Positions 39,904 through 48,868 of a stretch of 64,000 bases of DNA are shown in pieces. Under the pieces are notes generated by a model. It did no database searches. It saw only the letters and a list, made by a program, of their open reading frames with translations, and was not told the DNA's origin. The position numbers were made by a program, and so were the translations under genes. How positions within the stretch are numbered: the stretch's first letter is position 1; the number at the start of each line of letters is the position of its first letter. The stretch comes from Shewanella acanthi (lineage in GTDB: Bacteria > Pseudomonadota > Gammaproteobacteria > Enterobacterales > Shewanellaceae): the NCBI RefSeq assembly GCF_019457475.1, contig NZ_CP080413.1, positions 3,596,001 through 3,660,000 on the forward strand, in the 5' to 3' direction.

Positions 39904-40128
39904 ATGAATGCATTAATTGAAATAGAAGCCACGGAATTCAGTCAATTATTCAAACGCGGAGACGCACTCAAAATTCGGATGTTTATGGAGCATGTGCACA
40001 TGCCATTAGACGTGCAAGATAAGATTATTGATGAGATATCAGCATTAACTAAGCTTGAACAAGAAACGATTGCTCGCTTAATTGAAACACACTCACACTC
40101 CGAGATTTCCGAACGATTAGCCTACTAA
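39904..40128 (+). CDS. Small hypothetical protein, possibly anaerobically regulated
   Basis: 74 residues, no signal peptide or membrane helix, predicted mostly helical, acidic in the C-terminal half, with a His-rich stretch ETHSHSEIS. I do not recognise a family. A purine-rich site (AGGGCGAA) lies just upstream of the ATG, and an FNR-like box lies further upstream, so the frame is very probably expressed. It stands alone: ftsN ends with a terminator before it and the next genes are on the other strand. Confidence 0.7.
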   Translation: MNALIEIEATEFSQLFKRGDALKIRMFMEHVHMPLDVQDKIIDEISALTKLEQETIARLIETHSHSEISERLAY

Positions 40129-40231
40129 CTGAGTTATTAAGCTTGCTTTCAAGACATCTTTCTAACAGTAACAGCGGAATATCAGCCACGATTTTTGATT
40201 TAATATACCAAAAGCAAAACACGTAAATGAG

Positions 40232-40265
40232 CCATAAAATAAGGCCAAATACGCAGTATCTGGCC
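40232..40265 (-). terminator. Terminator of the NfeD-SPFH operon
   Basis: On the minus strand GGCCAGATAC, a TGC loop and GTATTTGGCC (one non-Watson-Crick pair) are followed by TTATTTTAT. It lies about 50 bases after the last SPFH gene. Confidence 0.7.
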
Positions 40266-40311
40266 CTCATTTATAATCCTCTTATCGCAACGAACATAAG
40301 CTTAACTTGGG

Positions 40312-41244
40312 TTATGACTTTTCCTGCAGGCCGATGCTATCCATCCAATAGTCAAAGTTAACCATATTGCCTGGCAGTACCACTTTACTATTCTTCTGAC
40401 TTAAGCCATCAAGCTGCTTAAAATACTGCTCACCGAGTTGCATTCGCAGTGCATTATGTCCCCCCGGCGCAGCAATTACAGAAGCTAAACGCTCGATGGA
40501 TTCCGCAGTTGCGCGGGATAAGGTGAGGATCTCCTCCGCCTTACCTTCAGCTTCGTTAATACGGCGCTGCATCTCGCCCTCAGAGCGGTTAACCGTTTCG
40601 GCCTTAATCCCCTCAGAGCGGTTAATTTTACTCTGCTTATCACCCTCACTCTTAGCGAGCAGAGCGCGGCGTTCACGCTCAGCATTCACCTGCATTTCCA
40701 TCGCATTTTTTACTGTTTCTGGCGGGGTAATGTTTTTAATCTCATATCGATGGACTCGAATCCCCCAAGTCGCGCCAGCTTGATCTAACACTTCAACGAC
40801 TTTGGCAGAAATCACATCCCGCTCCTCGAAGGTGCGGTCAAGATCTAAGGTACCAATCACAGATCGGGTCGTGGTTTGTGCTAATTGAATCGCTGCATAG
40901 CGATAATCGGTGATCCCATAACTGGCCTTGACCGGGTCGATAACCGAGATATAAATCACGCCATCAACTTCGACATTGACCTCATCGCTAGAAAAACATT
41001 CCTGTGGCGGCACATCGATTGTTTCTTCTTTTAAATCGTGAATATAGGCCACTCTATCGAAGAAAGGTATCAGCGCATGGAAACCTGCATCTAAGGTACT
41101 GTGGTACTTACCTAAGCGCTCCACTATATAAGCCGATTTTGTGGGTACTAGGCGGATGGATTGGAATAACTTAATCACAAAGACCGCGAAGATAATGCCC
41201 CAAATCAGCATCACCGCCACGTCGGTATCTAATGCAATACTCAT
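40312..41244 (-). CDS. SPFH/band-7 family membrane protein (second paralogue)
   Basis: 310-residue stomatin/prohibitin-family protein: an N-terminal membrane helix (about 12-28), the SPFH domain (about 30-200) and a long helical region rich in Glu/Arg/Ala (200-275) that oligomerises in relatives such as E. coli QmcA. Such proteins form large ring-like assemblies in functional membrane microdomains and control partners such as FtsH. It starts on the stop codon of the first SPFH gene (TAATG), so synthesis is coupled. Confidence 0.92.
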   Translation of the reverse strand: MSIALDTDVAVMLIWGIIFAVFVIKLFQSIRLVPTKSAYIVERLGKYHSTLDAGFHALIPFFDRVAYIHDLKEETIDVPPQECFSSDEVNVEVDGVIYISVIDPVKASYGITDYRYAAIQLAQTTTRSVIGTLDLDRTFEERDVISAKVVEVLDQAGATWGIRVHRYEIKNITPPETVKNAMEMQVNAERERRALLAKSEGDKQSKINRSEGIKAETVNRSEGEMQRRINEAEGKAEEILTLSRATAESIERLASVIAAPGGHNALRMQLGEQYFKQLDGLSQKNSKVVLPGNMVNFDYWMDSIGLQEKS

Positions 41245-42179
41245 TATTTTGCTCCCTTAGTCACTGACGAATGGCCACTCACGCTGTGGGTGACTTGCTC
41301 CATTCCCTCAAAGAAACCTTCTAGTTTTGCCATTTCCGCCGGCACGACTGAAACCTGCGCATCCGCTAAAATTTTACCAACTTGGGCAATAAACTGCTCT
41401 TTTAGCAGCATATTCATGGCATCGTTGCCGCCATTTACGGCTAAAGCTTGGGAGATCATCGCCATCCCCTCGGATTTTGCCTTAGCGATAATGGCAATCT
41501 CTTGGCCCGTACCTTTAGCTTCGTTGATCCGCTTCTGTTTTTGACCTTCAGAGATATTAATCGCCTCCTGGCGCTCCCCTTCGGACAAGTTAATCATCGC
41601 CGCCTTTTCGGCATTGGCGAGCGTAATTTCAGCCCTTTTACGACGCTCGGCTTCCATCTGCTTCTCGAGCGTGTGGATCACATGACGCGATGGGGTAATG
41701 TTACGTATTTCATAACGCAATACCTTAATGCCCCAAGGTTCTGAAGCCTTATCTATCTCGCGCACGATGGACTCGTTCAGCCTGTCACGCTCAGAAAAGG
41801 TTTCACTCAAAGTGAGCTTACCAATTTCAGAGCGCATGGTCGTCTGGGCTAGATTCACAGCTGCTTTACGATAGTTTTCAATACCATAACTTGCGAGCTT
41901 GCCATCCATCACCTTTAAGTAGACCAAGCCGTCGACCTCGAGCTGAGTATTGTCTTTAGAAATACAGCTCTGGGGCGGCACATCGAGCACTTGTTCACGA
42001 GTATCATGACGGTAGGCAACCCTATCGATAAAAGGCACCAAAAAATGGAATCCAGGTTGCAACACTGCGCGAAATTTGCCAAGGCGTTCAATCACATGAA
42101 CCTCTCGCATCGGCACAATCAGCATCAGCTTATAAAGAAGAAATAGCAGCGCCAAAATGGCTAAGGTAAATACAAACAT
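41244..42179 (-). CDS. SPFH/band-7 family membrane protein (first paralogue)
   Basis: 311-residue stomatin-like protein with the same layout as its neighbour: an N-terminal helix (about 2-22), SPFH domain and coiled-coil stalk (ERRKRAEITLANAEKA, SEGERQEAINISEGQKQK). The two paralogues are clearly related but diverged, suggesting a hetero-oligomer such as HflK/HflC. That pairing is inference. It begins 11 bases after the nfeD gene. Confidence 0.92.
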   Translation of the reverse strand: MFVFTLAILALLFLLYKLMLIVPMREVHVIERLGKFRAVLQPGFHFLVPFIDRVAYRHDTREQVLDVPPQSCISKDNTQLEVDGLVYLKVMDGKLASYGIENYRKAAVNLAQTTMRSEIGKLTLSETFSERDRLNESIVREIDKASEPWGIKVLRYEIRNITPSRHVIHTLEKQMEAERRKRAEITLANAEKAAMINLSEGERQEAINISEGQKQKRINEAKGTGQEIAIIAKAKSEGMAMISQALAVNGGNDAMNMLLKEQFIAQVGKILADAQVSVVPAEMAKLEGFFEGMEQVTHSVSGHSSVTKGAK

Positions 42180-42190
42180 AGACTCATCCT

Positions 42191-42661
42191 TTAGTTGTGG
42201 GCTTGCGCCTCTGTGATAGGTTCTACCACTAGGGCAATGTTTTCACGGCAAATAATTCTAACGACACTGCCCGCGGCAATAATGCTGCCGTCTCCTAACG
42301 CAGGCCATTCACTGCCCTGAAATTCGACCCTTCCCGCCGTTTGGCCAGGACCTATAGTTTGTTTAACACGGGCAATTTGATTGTAGAGGTCAAGCTCTTC
42401 GTCAGTATTATCGACATGGGAGTCGCCACCGACCAAACGCTGGGTGACTTGGCGGAATGTGAGTAAAAGCACTATGGCCGAGATAAACCACAGCGTGAGG
42501 CTTTGTACTATGCCTTCGACTAGCCCAATGCCGAGTGCAGCGGCGACAATCATGCAAGCAGCCCCGAGGAGCACAACGATGCCACCGGGCACCACCAGCT
42601 CGGCCAGCATTAAGATTATCCCTATGACTGACCAGACAAAGATTGGATTCGAAAACGTCAT
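42191..42661 (-). CDS. NfeD family membrane protein
   Basis: 156-residue NfeD-type protein: three hydrophobic helices (about 8-70) and a C-terminal OB-fold (about 95-150; GRVEFQGSEWPALGDGSIIAAGSVVRI). NfeD genes are typically coupled to SPFH genes and the products interact in microdomains. The ATG at 42661 has AGGGGGA ahead; a 25-residue longer frame lacks support. It is the first gene of a three-gene operon. Confidence 0.92.
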   Translation of the reverse strand: MTFSNPIFVWSVIGIILMLAELVVPGGIVVLLGAACMIVAAALGIGLVEGIVQSLTLWFISAIVLLLTFRQVTQRLVGGDSHVDNTDEELDLYNQIARVKQTIGPGQTAGRVEFQGSEWPALGDGSIIAAGSVVRIICRENIALVVEPITEAQAHN

Positions 42662-43138
42662 ATTTCCCCCTGAAATGAACGTATCTTGTACAGCACTATA
42701 GCAGCAGTCTAAATTAGATGCGACATAATATGTCAAAATAAAACCGTGGTGATTTTTGGCCTATCCTCCAGCCAATGACAGCGGCAACAATATTTGCAGA
42801 GCTGAAGCCAGCATTTTCGTCATAGATGAAAAATTAACCAACGACAATTCAATATCTTAACTAGGATAGAGAGAAGTACATCGTCAATATCGATATAACT
42901 TACTACAAATCAACAAATTAAAAATGTTAGCAAGTTTTAGGGTTTATGTGATTTTCACAGCAACACTAGATAAAAACTTTGAATAAATGTGAGATTTTGC
43001 ATATATTGCCCGCACTTTTTGCTTACCCCAAGACAAACGTCTAACTTAGCCCGCGGCACTGCCCGCATTTTGGGCTCAGATTGGGGTAATCATAGAGATA
43101 AAAACGATGAAGCTTTTACCCTACAACAGGAAAAAACA
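42662..43138. other. Divergent promoter region, nfeD / Tsx-like gene
   Basis: A 477-base AT-rich region. A CRP-like sequence, TGTGA-GATTTT-GCATA (42988-43003), lies about 140 bases before the Tsx-like ATG. A frame stays open from 42989 into the Tsx-like gene but lacks a signal peptide there. No RNA gene is evident. Confidence 0.45.
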
Positions 43139-43894
43139 ATGAAAAAATCATGCCTATGTCTAGCATTAATGCTTACTCCTCAAGCATTTGCTGGTGACTT
43201 AGTACAGTGGTGGGATTTCAGTGCAACGACTCTTTACGGCGAAGACTACGACTTAGATCCAGGTACACAAGCCACGGTCACACTCGAAACCGCTGGTGCA
43301 TGGAAATACGGTGATTGGTTTGCCTTCCAAGATTTTATCTACTTCAAGGGCAACCACACTGGCAAGGATAGCACTGCCTACGGCGAACTCTCACCTCGCT
43401 TCAGCGCGAGTAAAATTCTCGGTGAAAAAATTGCTTTCGGTCCAGTTACCGACGTTTCATTAGCCCTGACCTACGAAAAAGGTGAAGGCCCAATTAAGAG
43501 CTTCCTATACGGTGTTGGCGTTGACGTCGCTGTGCCTTATTTTACTTACCTGAACTTCAACACCTACCGCCGTAATGGTACTAGCTATGGTACCGAGACT
43601 GACGGTTGGCAGTTCACTCCGGTTTACCGCATCGACATCCCTGTAGGTAACGCTAATATCGTATTCGATGGCTTTATTGACTGGGTATTCGCAACAGATA
43701 AGAATCAAGACGGCTATCAAGAGAACTTCCACTTCAATCCGCAAATCAAATACGATTTGGGTAAAACCTTATTCGGTGACCACCAAGCAAACAAATTACT
43801 TGTGGGTATCGAGTACGATCTGTGGACCAACAAATACGGTGTTAAAGGCGTAGATCAAGATACTTACTCAGTGATCGCCCAGTACCACTTCTAA
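43139..43894 (+). CDS. Nucleoside-specific outer-membrane channel, Tsx/OmpK family
   Basis: 251-residue beta-barrel of the Tsx family. The start is MKKSCLCLALMLTPQAFA|GD with AGGA upstream; the frame 50 codons longer has no signal. Alternating hydrophobic strands run throughout and the last residue is Phe (QYHF), the outer-membrane assembly signal. The VQWWDFSATTLYG start is typical of OmpK/Tsx-like proteins. The uridine phosphorylase gene faces it across a shared terminator, which supports nucleoside uptake as its job. Confidence 0.88.
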   Translation: MKKSCLCLALMLTPQAFAGDLVQWWDFSATTLYGEDYDLDPGTQATVTLETAGAWKYGDWFAFQDFIYFKGNHTGKDSTAYGELSPRFSASKILGEKIAFGPVTDVSLALTYEKGEGPIKSFLYGVGVDVAVPYFTYLNFNTYRRNGTSYGTETDGWQFTPVYRIDIPVGNANIVFDGFIDWVFATDKNQDGYQENFHFNPQIKYDLGKTLFGDHQANKLLVGIEYDLWTNKYGVKGVDQDTYSVIAQYHF

Positions 43895-43918
43895 TCGCAG
43901 CGGTAGCGAATTAGCCAT

Positions 43919-43947
43919 AAAAAAGGTGCCCTAGGCACCTTTTTTTC
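43919..43947. terminator. Bidirectional terminator between Tsx-like gene and udp
   Basis: Stem AAAAAAGGTGCC / GGCACCTTTTTT with a 3-base loop has U-tracts in both directions and lies between two convergent stop codons. Confidence 0.9.
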
Positions 43948-43972
43948 TGTTCAAACTCGATAAGCGACGGAC

Positions 43973-44731
43973 TTAAGCCAATAACTTCTTCGCAGCAGCA
44001 ACGACAATCGACACCGCGCTAACTTCGGTTTTCTTCATAGTCGCTTCATCAGGAATTTCTTGCTGGGTACGGTTTACAATCACACCGGCCACACAGGCCG
44101 CACGCCAACCTTGGGTCGCACACATAGTAAATAGAGTTGCCGATTCCATCTCGTAGTTCAGTACGCCCATTTCCTGCCACTCTTTCATCGAGCCAGCAAA
44201 ACGACGCGTCACGCGGCCAGTCACGGTATCGTAACGCTCTTGGCCTGGGTAGAAGGTATCAGAAGATGCCGTAACACCAATATGGGGCTCAACACCCGCA
44301 TCACGGCAAGCAGCAACCATAGCCGTGGTACACTCAAAGTTGGCCACAGCAGGGAACTCCATCGGGGCAAAATGCAGGCTTGCGCCGTCTAAACGCACAG
44401 AAGCTTGAGTAACAATCACATCACCCACGTTAACATGTGGCTGAATAGCGCCAGTAGTACCTACACGTAGGAAGGTGCTTACGCCTAGCTGAGCTAATTC
44501 TTCAACCGCAATCGAAGTTGATGGACCGCCAATACCCGTAGAGCAAATGACGACAGGTTTGCCATCTGCGTAAGCTAAATAACTCGTGTATTCACGATGA
44601 CTCGCTAAAAAGGTCGGGTTATCCATCAATTCTGCAATACGTTTAACACGCTCTGGATCGCCCGGTACAATTGCCAGCGTCGCACCATCGAGCATTGCTT
44701 TGGTCAAACCTAAATGAAATACATCAGCCAT
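43973..44731 (-). CDS. udp: Uridine phosphorylase
   Basis: 252-residue nucleoside phosphorylase converting uridine and phosphate to uracil and ribose-1-phosphate. It is nearly collinear with E. coli Udp (253): DVFHLGLT at the N-terminus, [26 protein letters not shown] (phosphate and ribose site), and [12 protein letters not shown]. The ATG at 44731 follows GGGG at normal spacing, ahead of a six-codon longer GTG/ATG alternative. Confidence 0.97.
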   Translation of the reverse strand: MADVFHLGLTKAMLDGATLAIVPGDPERVKRIAELMDNPTFLASHREYTSYLAYADGKPVVICSTGIGGPSTSIAVEELAQLGVSTFLRVGTTGAIQPHVNVGDVIVTQASVRLDGASLHFAPMEFPAVANFECTTAMVAACRDAGVEPHIGVTASSDTFYPGQERYDTVTGRVTRRFAGSMKEWQEMGVLNYEMESATLFTMCATQGWRAACVAGVIVNRTQQEIPDEATMKKTEVSAVSIVVAAAKKLLA

Positions 44732-45138
44732 TGTGAAAACCCCTTTCATTTTTGATAATAAAATTCTTATAAGATCGACTTTAACCTAGTATCGAAGCGA
44801 CGAAGGTTAACTTGATCACAGAATAATCGGCAAGAAGTAATTCAACCTCCGTAATCAAATTACCAAAGTGATTACCCGCTGTTCACAAAGCATACTCTTC
44901 TATGCCTAAAAAGGAGCCGATCTCAGCGTAACTCAAATTGTGGTCTCGAATTACCCCATGGGCAACAAAGCTAAGAGCAAATATTTAAATAATTGATTTA
45001 ATTAAAATTTGCTGAAATCGAGCTTTGGTATTAATCTGAATAAGGATAAAGAAAAAGCTAACTCATGTTTTAGCATTGTGCCGTAGAGGGATTAAAACTG
45101 CGGTACACCTGTAGTAAATGATGACAAGGAGAACACCC
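44732..45138. other. Divergent region between udp and the YdcH-like gene
   Basis: 407 AT-rich bases. TGTGATCAAG on the minus strand near 44820 is a single good CRP half-site about 90 bases before udp. GTAATC and GATTAC (44850-44874) form a loose inverted pair. No gene or RNA is evident. Confidence 0.35.
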
Positions 45139-45351
45139 ATGTTTCCAGAATACAGCGACCTTATTTCCAGTTTAAAAGCCCAAGATGCCGATTTTGAAAG
45201 AAAATGTATTGAACACAATCAATTAGATGAAGATATAAAACAAATGGAGAAACGCGTCGGCAGCGATTTCAATCCCGCAGTTAAAGAACTCAAGAGCCGT
45301 AAACTTCACCTTAAAGAAGAAATTTATCAGATCTTAAAATCCCACGGCTAA
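45139..45351 (+). CDS. DUF465 family protein (YdcH-like)
   Basis: 70-residue cytoplasmic helical hairpin starting MFPEYSDLISSLK, the signature of the DUF465/YdcH family. The ATG at 45139 has AAGGAG at good spacing. It is rich in Lys and Glu and predicted to be coiled coil (LDEDIKQMEKRV, KELKSRKLHLKEEI). Function is unknown. Confidence 0.88.
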   Translation: MFPEYSDLISSLKAQDADFERKCIEHNQLDEDIKQMEKRVGSDFNPAVKELKSRKLHLKEEIYQILKSHG

Positions 45352-45369
45352 CTGGAGTTGCTGAAAAAC

Positions 45370-45392
45370 AAAGGGCGCCGAGGCGCCCTTTT
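45370..45392. terminator. Bidirectional terminator
   Basis: Stem AAAGGGCGCC / GGCGCCCTTT with a 2-base loop lies between the convergent YdcH-like and decarboxylase genes. Both strands have T-rich tails. Confidence 0.85.
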
Positions 45393-45408
45393 GTATTGCG
45401 TTAAAAGA

Positions 45409-46584
45409 TTACAGGTAGTAATCCTTAAGCGGTGGGAAACCGTTAAAGCACACCGCAGAATATGTCGTAGTGTAAGCACCAGCGGTTAACCAGAACATAC
45501 GGTCGCCGATTGCTAAATCATTTGGCAGACCATAGCTGTAGTGTTCATACATAATATCCGCGCTATCGCAAGTTGGGCCTGCAATCACACATTTATCCAG
45601 TTCGCCCTGCTTATGGGTAAAGATGGGGAATTTAATCGCTTCATCCATGGTTTCGATGAGACCTGAGAATTTACCCACATCGGTAAATACCCAGCGCTCT
45701 AGGGCCGTGTGCGACTTCTTGCTGATAAGCACCACTTCAGAGACTAAGATACCCGCGTTAGAAATTAACGAACGACCAGGCTCGAGAATGATTTGCGGTA
45801 AATCATCACCAAAATCTTCCTTCAAGAAGTGGGTGATTTGCTCTGCATACACGCCAAGTTGGTTGGTTTTATCGATATAGTTGGCAGGGAAGCCACCGCC
45901 CATGTTGATCATTTTTAGACAAATATCATGCTCATCACGCAAACGATCGAAAATGAATTTCACTTTACCGATAGCAGAATCCCAAGCACCGATGTCACGT
46001 TGCTGAGAACCTACGTGGAATGAAATACCGTAGGGTTCTAAACCAAGTTCTTTAGCTAAAACTAACAACTCATAGGCCATTTCGTTTTGGCAACCAAACT
46101 TGCGTGACAGCGGCCAGTCTGCCGTGTCAGTACCTTCAGTCAAAATACGAACATAAATACGCGATCCTGGCGCTTCTTCCGCAATCATGCGTAAATCAGC
46201 TTCAGAGTCTGATGCATACATACGCACACCACGCTCATAAAAAGCTCGCACATCTTGACGCTTTTTAATGGTGTTGCCGTAGCTGACGCGGTCCGCCGTT
46301 ACACCAACATTCATCACCATATCTAATTCATAAATAGAAGCGATATCGAAATTTGACCCTTTATCTTTTAATAGGGTCAGGATCTCGGCCGCGGGGTTTG
46401 CCTTAACTGCATAATATACATTGGCGTAAGGGAAACTATTAACCATGTCATCGTATTGCTTCGAAATGATACTCGTGTCGATCACAACGAAAGGGGTCGC
46501 TTTATCTTTGGCAAACTCTTCAATTCGTTTGAAGGTTTCTGCATCATAATAATCAGCAACATCAATAGATTGGAATTGGCTCAT
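45409..46584 (-). CDS. Ornithine/lysine decarboxylase, fold-type III (alanine racemase fold)
   Basis: 391-residue PLP-dependent decarboxylase of the eukaryotic ODC-like group IV, which makes putrescine or cadaverine. The PLP lysine is K61 in YYAVKANP. Also visible are HVGSQ, the phosphate-binding GGGFP, EPGRS, and GPTCDSADIM with the catalytic Cys. It is unrelated to E. coli SpeC. The specificity loop cannot be read reliably, so ornithine versus lysine is open. AAGGAG lies upstream of the ATG. Confidence 0.9.
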   Translation of the reverse strand: MSQFQSIDVADYYDAETFKRIEEFAKDKATPFVVIDTSIISKQYDDMVNSFPYANVYYAVKANPAAEILTLLKDKGSNFDIASIYELDMVMNVGVTADRVSYGNTIKKRQDVRAFYERGVRMYASDSEADLRMIAEEAPGSRIYVRILTEGTDTADWPLSRKFGCQNEMAYELLVLAKELGLEPYGISFHVGSQQRDIGAWDSAIGKVKFIFDRLRDEHDICLKMINMGGGFPANYIDKTNQLGVYAEQITHFLKEDFGDDLPQIILEPGRSLISNAGILVSEVVLISKKSHTALERWVFTDVGKFSGLIETMDEAIKFPIFTHKQGELDKCVIAGPTCDSADIMYEHYSYGLPNDLAIGDRMFWLTAGAYTTTYSAVCFNGFPPLKDYYL

Positions 46585-46951
46585 TGGGCCAGGATCTCCT
46601 TGGGGTCAAATTGATAAAAATTGTGTTGGTGGATTAAAAACGTGCGAAGTAAACGCTATTTTTTATTTCAACGCAACGAATTTTTATGCTGAATAACTAA
46701 CTTTTTATGCTTTAAAATGTCAAAAATATGCAACAGTTGAAAAAGCATTGAAAAAACAGATAATTATGCACGATTTTAGCAATGATTATTCATACTAAAA
46801 AGCATGTTTATTTTGGGGAATATTGCAAGCTTTGCTGCTAGCTACACCAGAGTCGTGGTAAAGCTAACTGAAGATAAAATTGACGCGGGAGCTTAGAGAG
46901 AATAACTGGGATAACTGTTATGTCTTAACAATTATCCCAGAGGCAAATTCA
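46585..46951. other. Upstream region of the decarboxylase with paired direct repeats
   Basis: 367 AT-rich bases. The decamer TTTTTATGCT occurs at 46681-46690 and 46702-46711, exactly 21 bases apart, about 100 bases before the decarboxylase ATG. A long hairpin at 46906-46940 ends the next gene's transcript. Confidence 0.5.
46906..46940 (-). terminator. Hairpin after the periplasmic hypothetical gene
   Basis: CTGGGATAA...TTATCCCAG forms a stem of about 15 pairs with one wobble or mismatch, 12 bases after the stop codon. The tail on the minus strand is only moderately T-rich (TTATTCTC). Confidence 0.6.
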
Positions 46952-47431
46952 CTATTCCGATTGCGGTAATTTGGCCAAGGCTTGGGCTAAGGCTTCACTC
47001 GAATCGAAATAGGCAATATCTTGAATACTAAGCTGTTTAAGCACAATCATTGTCGCCATATCTTTAGTATCGGGTAGCAGACGGCTAATATCCCCTTCCC
47101 TATCTAATCCAATCGCAAACGAGAATTCCTTCATCTTTGGAATCGCCACAAACTTAGCGATTAACGAAGGCATGTCACTAATATCGGCAATATAGACTAA
47201 GTTTTTTGGGAACTGCTCGGGAGTTAACGGCGCAAGTGTTTCTTTGATAATCTCCCCACCCTTCATACTTCGACTAAAAAGCACTACTTTAGTATCATCG
47301 GTCACATTCAATGGTTTATCGTTCTGATCGAGCAAAGAAATCGGGCTAATCTGATCCCCCGCCACATAACTGGCCGCCATAGCAAAGATGGGCATAAACA
47401 CTAAAGACAAACACAAAAACAGCTTTTTCAT
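46952..47431 (-). CDS. Periplasmic hypothetical protein, possibly thioredoxin-fold
   Basis: 159 residues with a clear signal peptide (MKKLFLCLSLVFMPIFAMA|AS). The mature part (YVAGDQISPISLLDQNDKP, VVLFSRSMKGG, IGLDREGDISRLLPD, MATMIVLKQ) follows the order of strands in a peroxiredoxin/YtfJ-like thioredoxin fold but has no catalytic Cys. I cannot name a function. It is a single gene with its own terminator-like hairpin. Confidence 0.75.
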   Translation of the reverse strand: MKKLFLCLSLVFMPIFAMAASYVAGDQISPISLLDQNDKPLNVTDDTKVVLFSRSMKGGEIIKETLAPLTPEQFPKNLVYIADISDMPSLIAKFVAIPKMKEFSFAIGLDREGDISRLLPDTKDMATMIVLKQLSIQDIAYFDSSEALAQALAKLPQSE

Positions 47432-47596
47432 CGGTACTCAACTCCATTTTGGAACTCTTCGCCAGCATACCTGACTCCCCAAGATTACTCATTAAATCGT
47501 GGAGGATTACATGATAGGGTTCACATGCATGGCGTAAACAAGATTAACCCATTGAGGGTTATAGTCGTTTGAACACTCATAATAAAGGATATCATC

Positions 47597-48430
47597 ATGA
47601 TAACACCTGGACTCGATCAGGAATTACAGCAGATCCAGAACGTCTACCAACTTATTGCTGAATTTTTAGTGAATTATAGTTTTCAGTTAGTAGGTGCGAT
47701 GCTGATCTTCCTATTAGGTCTTTGGGTTGCCAGCAAAGTTTCACGGATCGTCGCAAAGCAATTCGAAAAACACAATATCGATATCACCCTCAGCAATTTT
47801 GTCAGTAACTTGATTCGCCTCACGATTATTGCCATGGTTGGTATCATTGCCCTTGGCAAGATAGGCATTAGCGTAACACCAATGGTGGCCGCTATTGGTG
47901 CCGCTTCCCTAGGCGCTGGGCTTGCACTTCAAGGAATGCTTTCTAACTATGCCGCGGGTGTGACTATTATAGTTACCCGCCCCTTTGTGGTCGGAAATAC
48001 CATCGAAATCAAAGGCGAAAGTGGGGTCGTTAGCCGCATTCACTTAGGTATGACCATACTGACAAACGAAGAAGGCGAGCAAATCAGTATTCCCAATAAA
48101 CATATCGTTGGGGAAATTCTGCATAATTCCTTTGCCAATAAACTGGTCGAGACCCAATTTAACCTGAGTTACGACACTAACCCAGAAGCAGCAATCAATA
48201 TTATCAGTGAATTACTCAGCCAAAATCCCGATGTCCAACAGGGCACAGCCCCCAATATCGGTATCAATGGCTTTAATACCATGGGAATCGAAATTGGCGT
48301 GCGTTACTGGGTACCGACCCAGAGCTACTACCAGCATAAATACAAAATCAATCTCTCGATTTATAACGCCCTAAAAGCGGCGGGTATCGAAATGGCCTGT
48401 CCGGTAAGGGAAATCCACGTACAGCAATAA
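47597..48430 (+). CDS. mscS: Small-conductance mechanosensitive channel (MscS family)
   Basis: 277 residues, close to E. coli MscS (286). Three transmembrane helices (about 27-47, 66-86 and 90-125) are visible. The third is the pore helix with alternating Gly and Ala (AAIGAASLGAGLALQGMLSNYAAG), followed by the beta domain (RPFVVGNTIEI) and the alpha/beta vestibule. It opens under membrane tension to release osmolytes. Confidence 0.95.
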   Translation: MITPGLDQELQQIQNVYQLIAEFLVNYSFQLVGAMLIFLLGLWVASKVSRIVAKQFEKHNIDITLSNFVSNLIRLTIIAMVGIIALGKIGISVTPMVAAIGAASLGAGLALQGMLSNYAAGVTIIVTRPFVVGNTIEIKGESGVVSRIHLGMTILTNEEGEQISIPNKHIVGEILHNSFANKLVETQFNLSYDTNPEAAINIISELLSQNPDVQQGTAPNIGINGFNTMGIEIGVRYWVPTQSYYQHKYKINLSIYNALKAAGIEMACPVREIHVQQ

Positions 48431-48654
48431 TGCTGCCTCAACCCTATCTCACTGCAGTAGTCGCTATCTTATTTTTATGGGTTCGACTACTGCGCAATTA
48501 CTGCACAATGCCCACTGGTTTACCCCTCCACCAGTAGACGGCTAGGACGACTATTCAAGTCGTCCCTGTAAACTTGTGGCTGTCTTAATAAAGCGACCTA
48601 CCCCACCAAATCACTTTCAAAGCAGCTACTTTAGTCATTCAAAAATTACAGAAT

Positions 48655-48670
48655 CGTGAGCTAAATCACC
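48655..48670 (+). promoter_or_regulatory. CRP-like site, distal
   Basis: CGTGA-GCTAAA-TCACC matches the CRP palindrome TGTGA-N6-TCACA at 8 of 10 positions. It is about 300 bases upstream of the monoheme cytochrome start. CRP is the main activator of anaerobic respiration genes in S. oneidensis (established); binding here is inference. Confidence 0.55.
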
Positions 48671-48852
48671 CCTCATTTTGGCCTCATTTTTTCCATTTTT
48701 GCTCTTTGTAACCCCTTAACGGCCAAAACGAGCTGATACTATTTTTTTAATCTATTGTTTTTAAATAATTAAAACCTTTTAGCTTTTACTTATAAAGCAA
48801 TTCATTAGATTTTTATCAATGAATTTTTTATCAATTAGATTTTTTTAATGAA

Positions 48853-48868
48853 AGTGACACACCTCAAA
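48853..48868 (+). promoter_or_regulatory. CRP-like site, proximal
   Basis: AGTGA-CACACC-TCAAA matches TGTGA-N6-TCACA at 8 of 10 positions, about 100 bases before the cytochrome start codon, a good position for an activator. Confidence 0.5.

Noticed and set aside
42948..42960. TGTGATTTTCACA as a CRP site before the Tsx-like gene
   Set aside because: The half-sites are spaced 3 bases rather than 6, so it is not a standard CRP operator; the sequence at 42988-43003 is a better though weak candidate.
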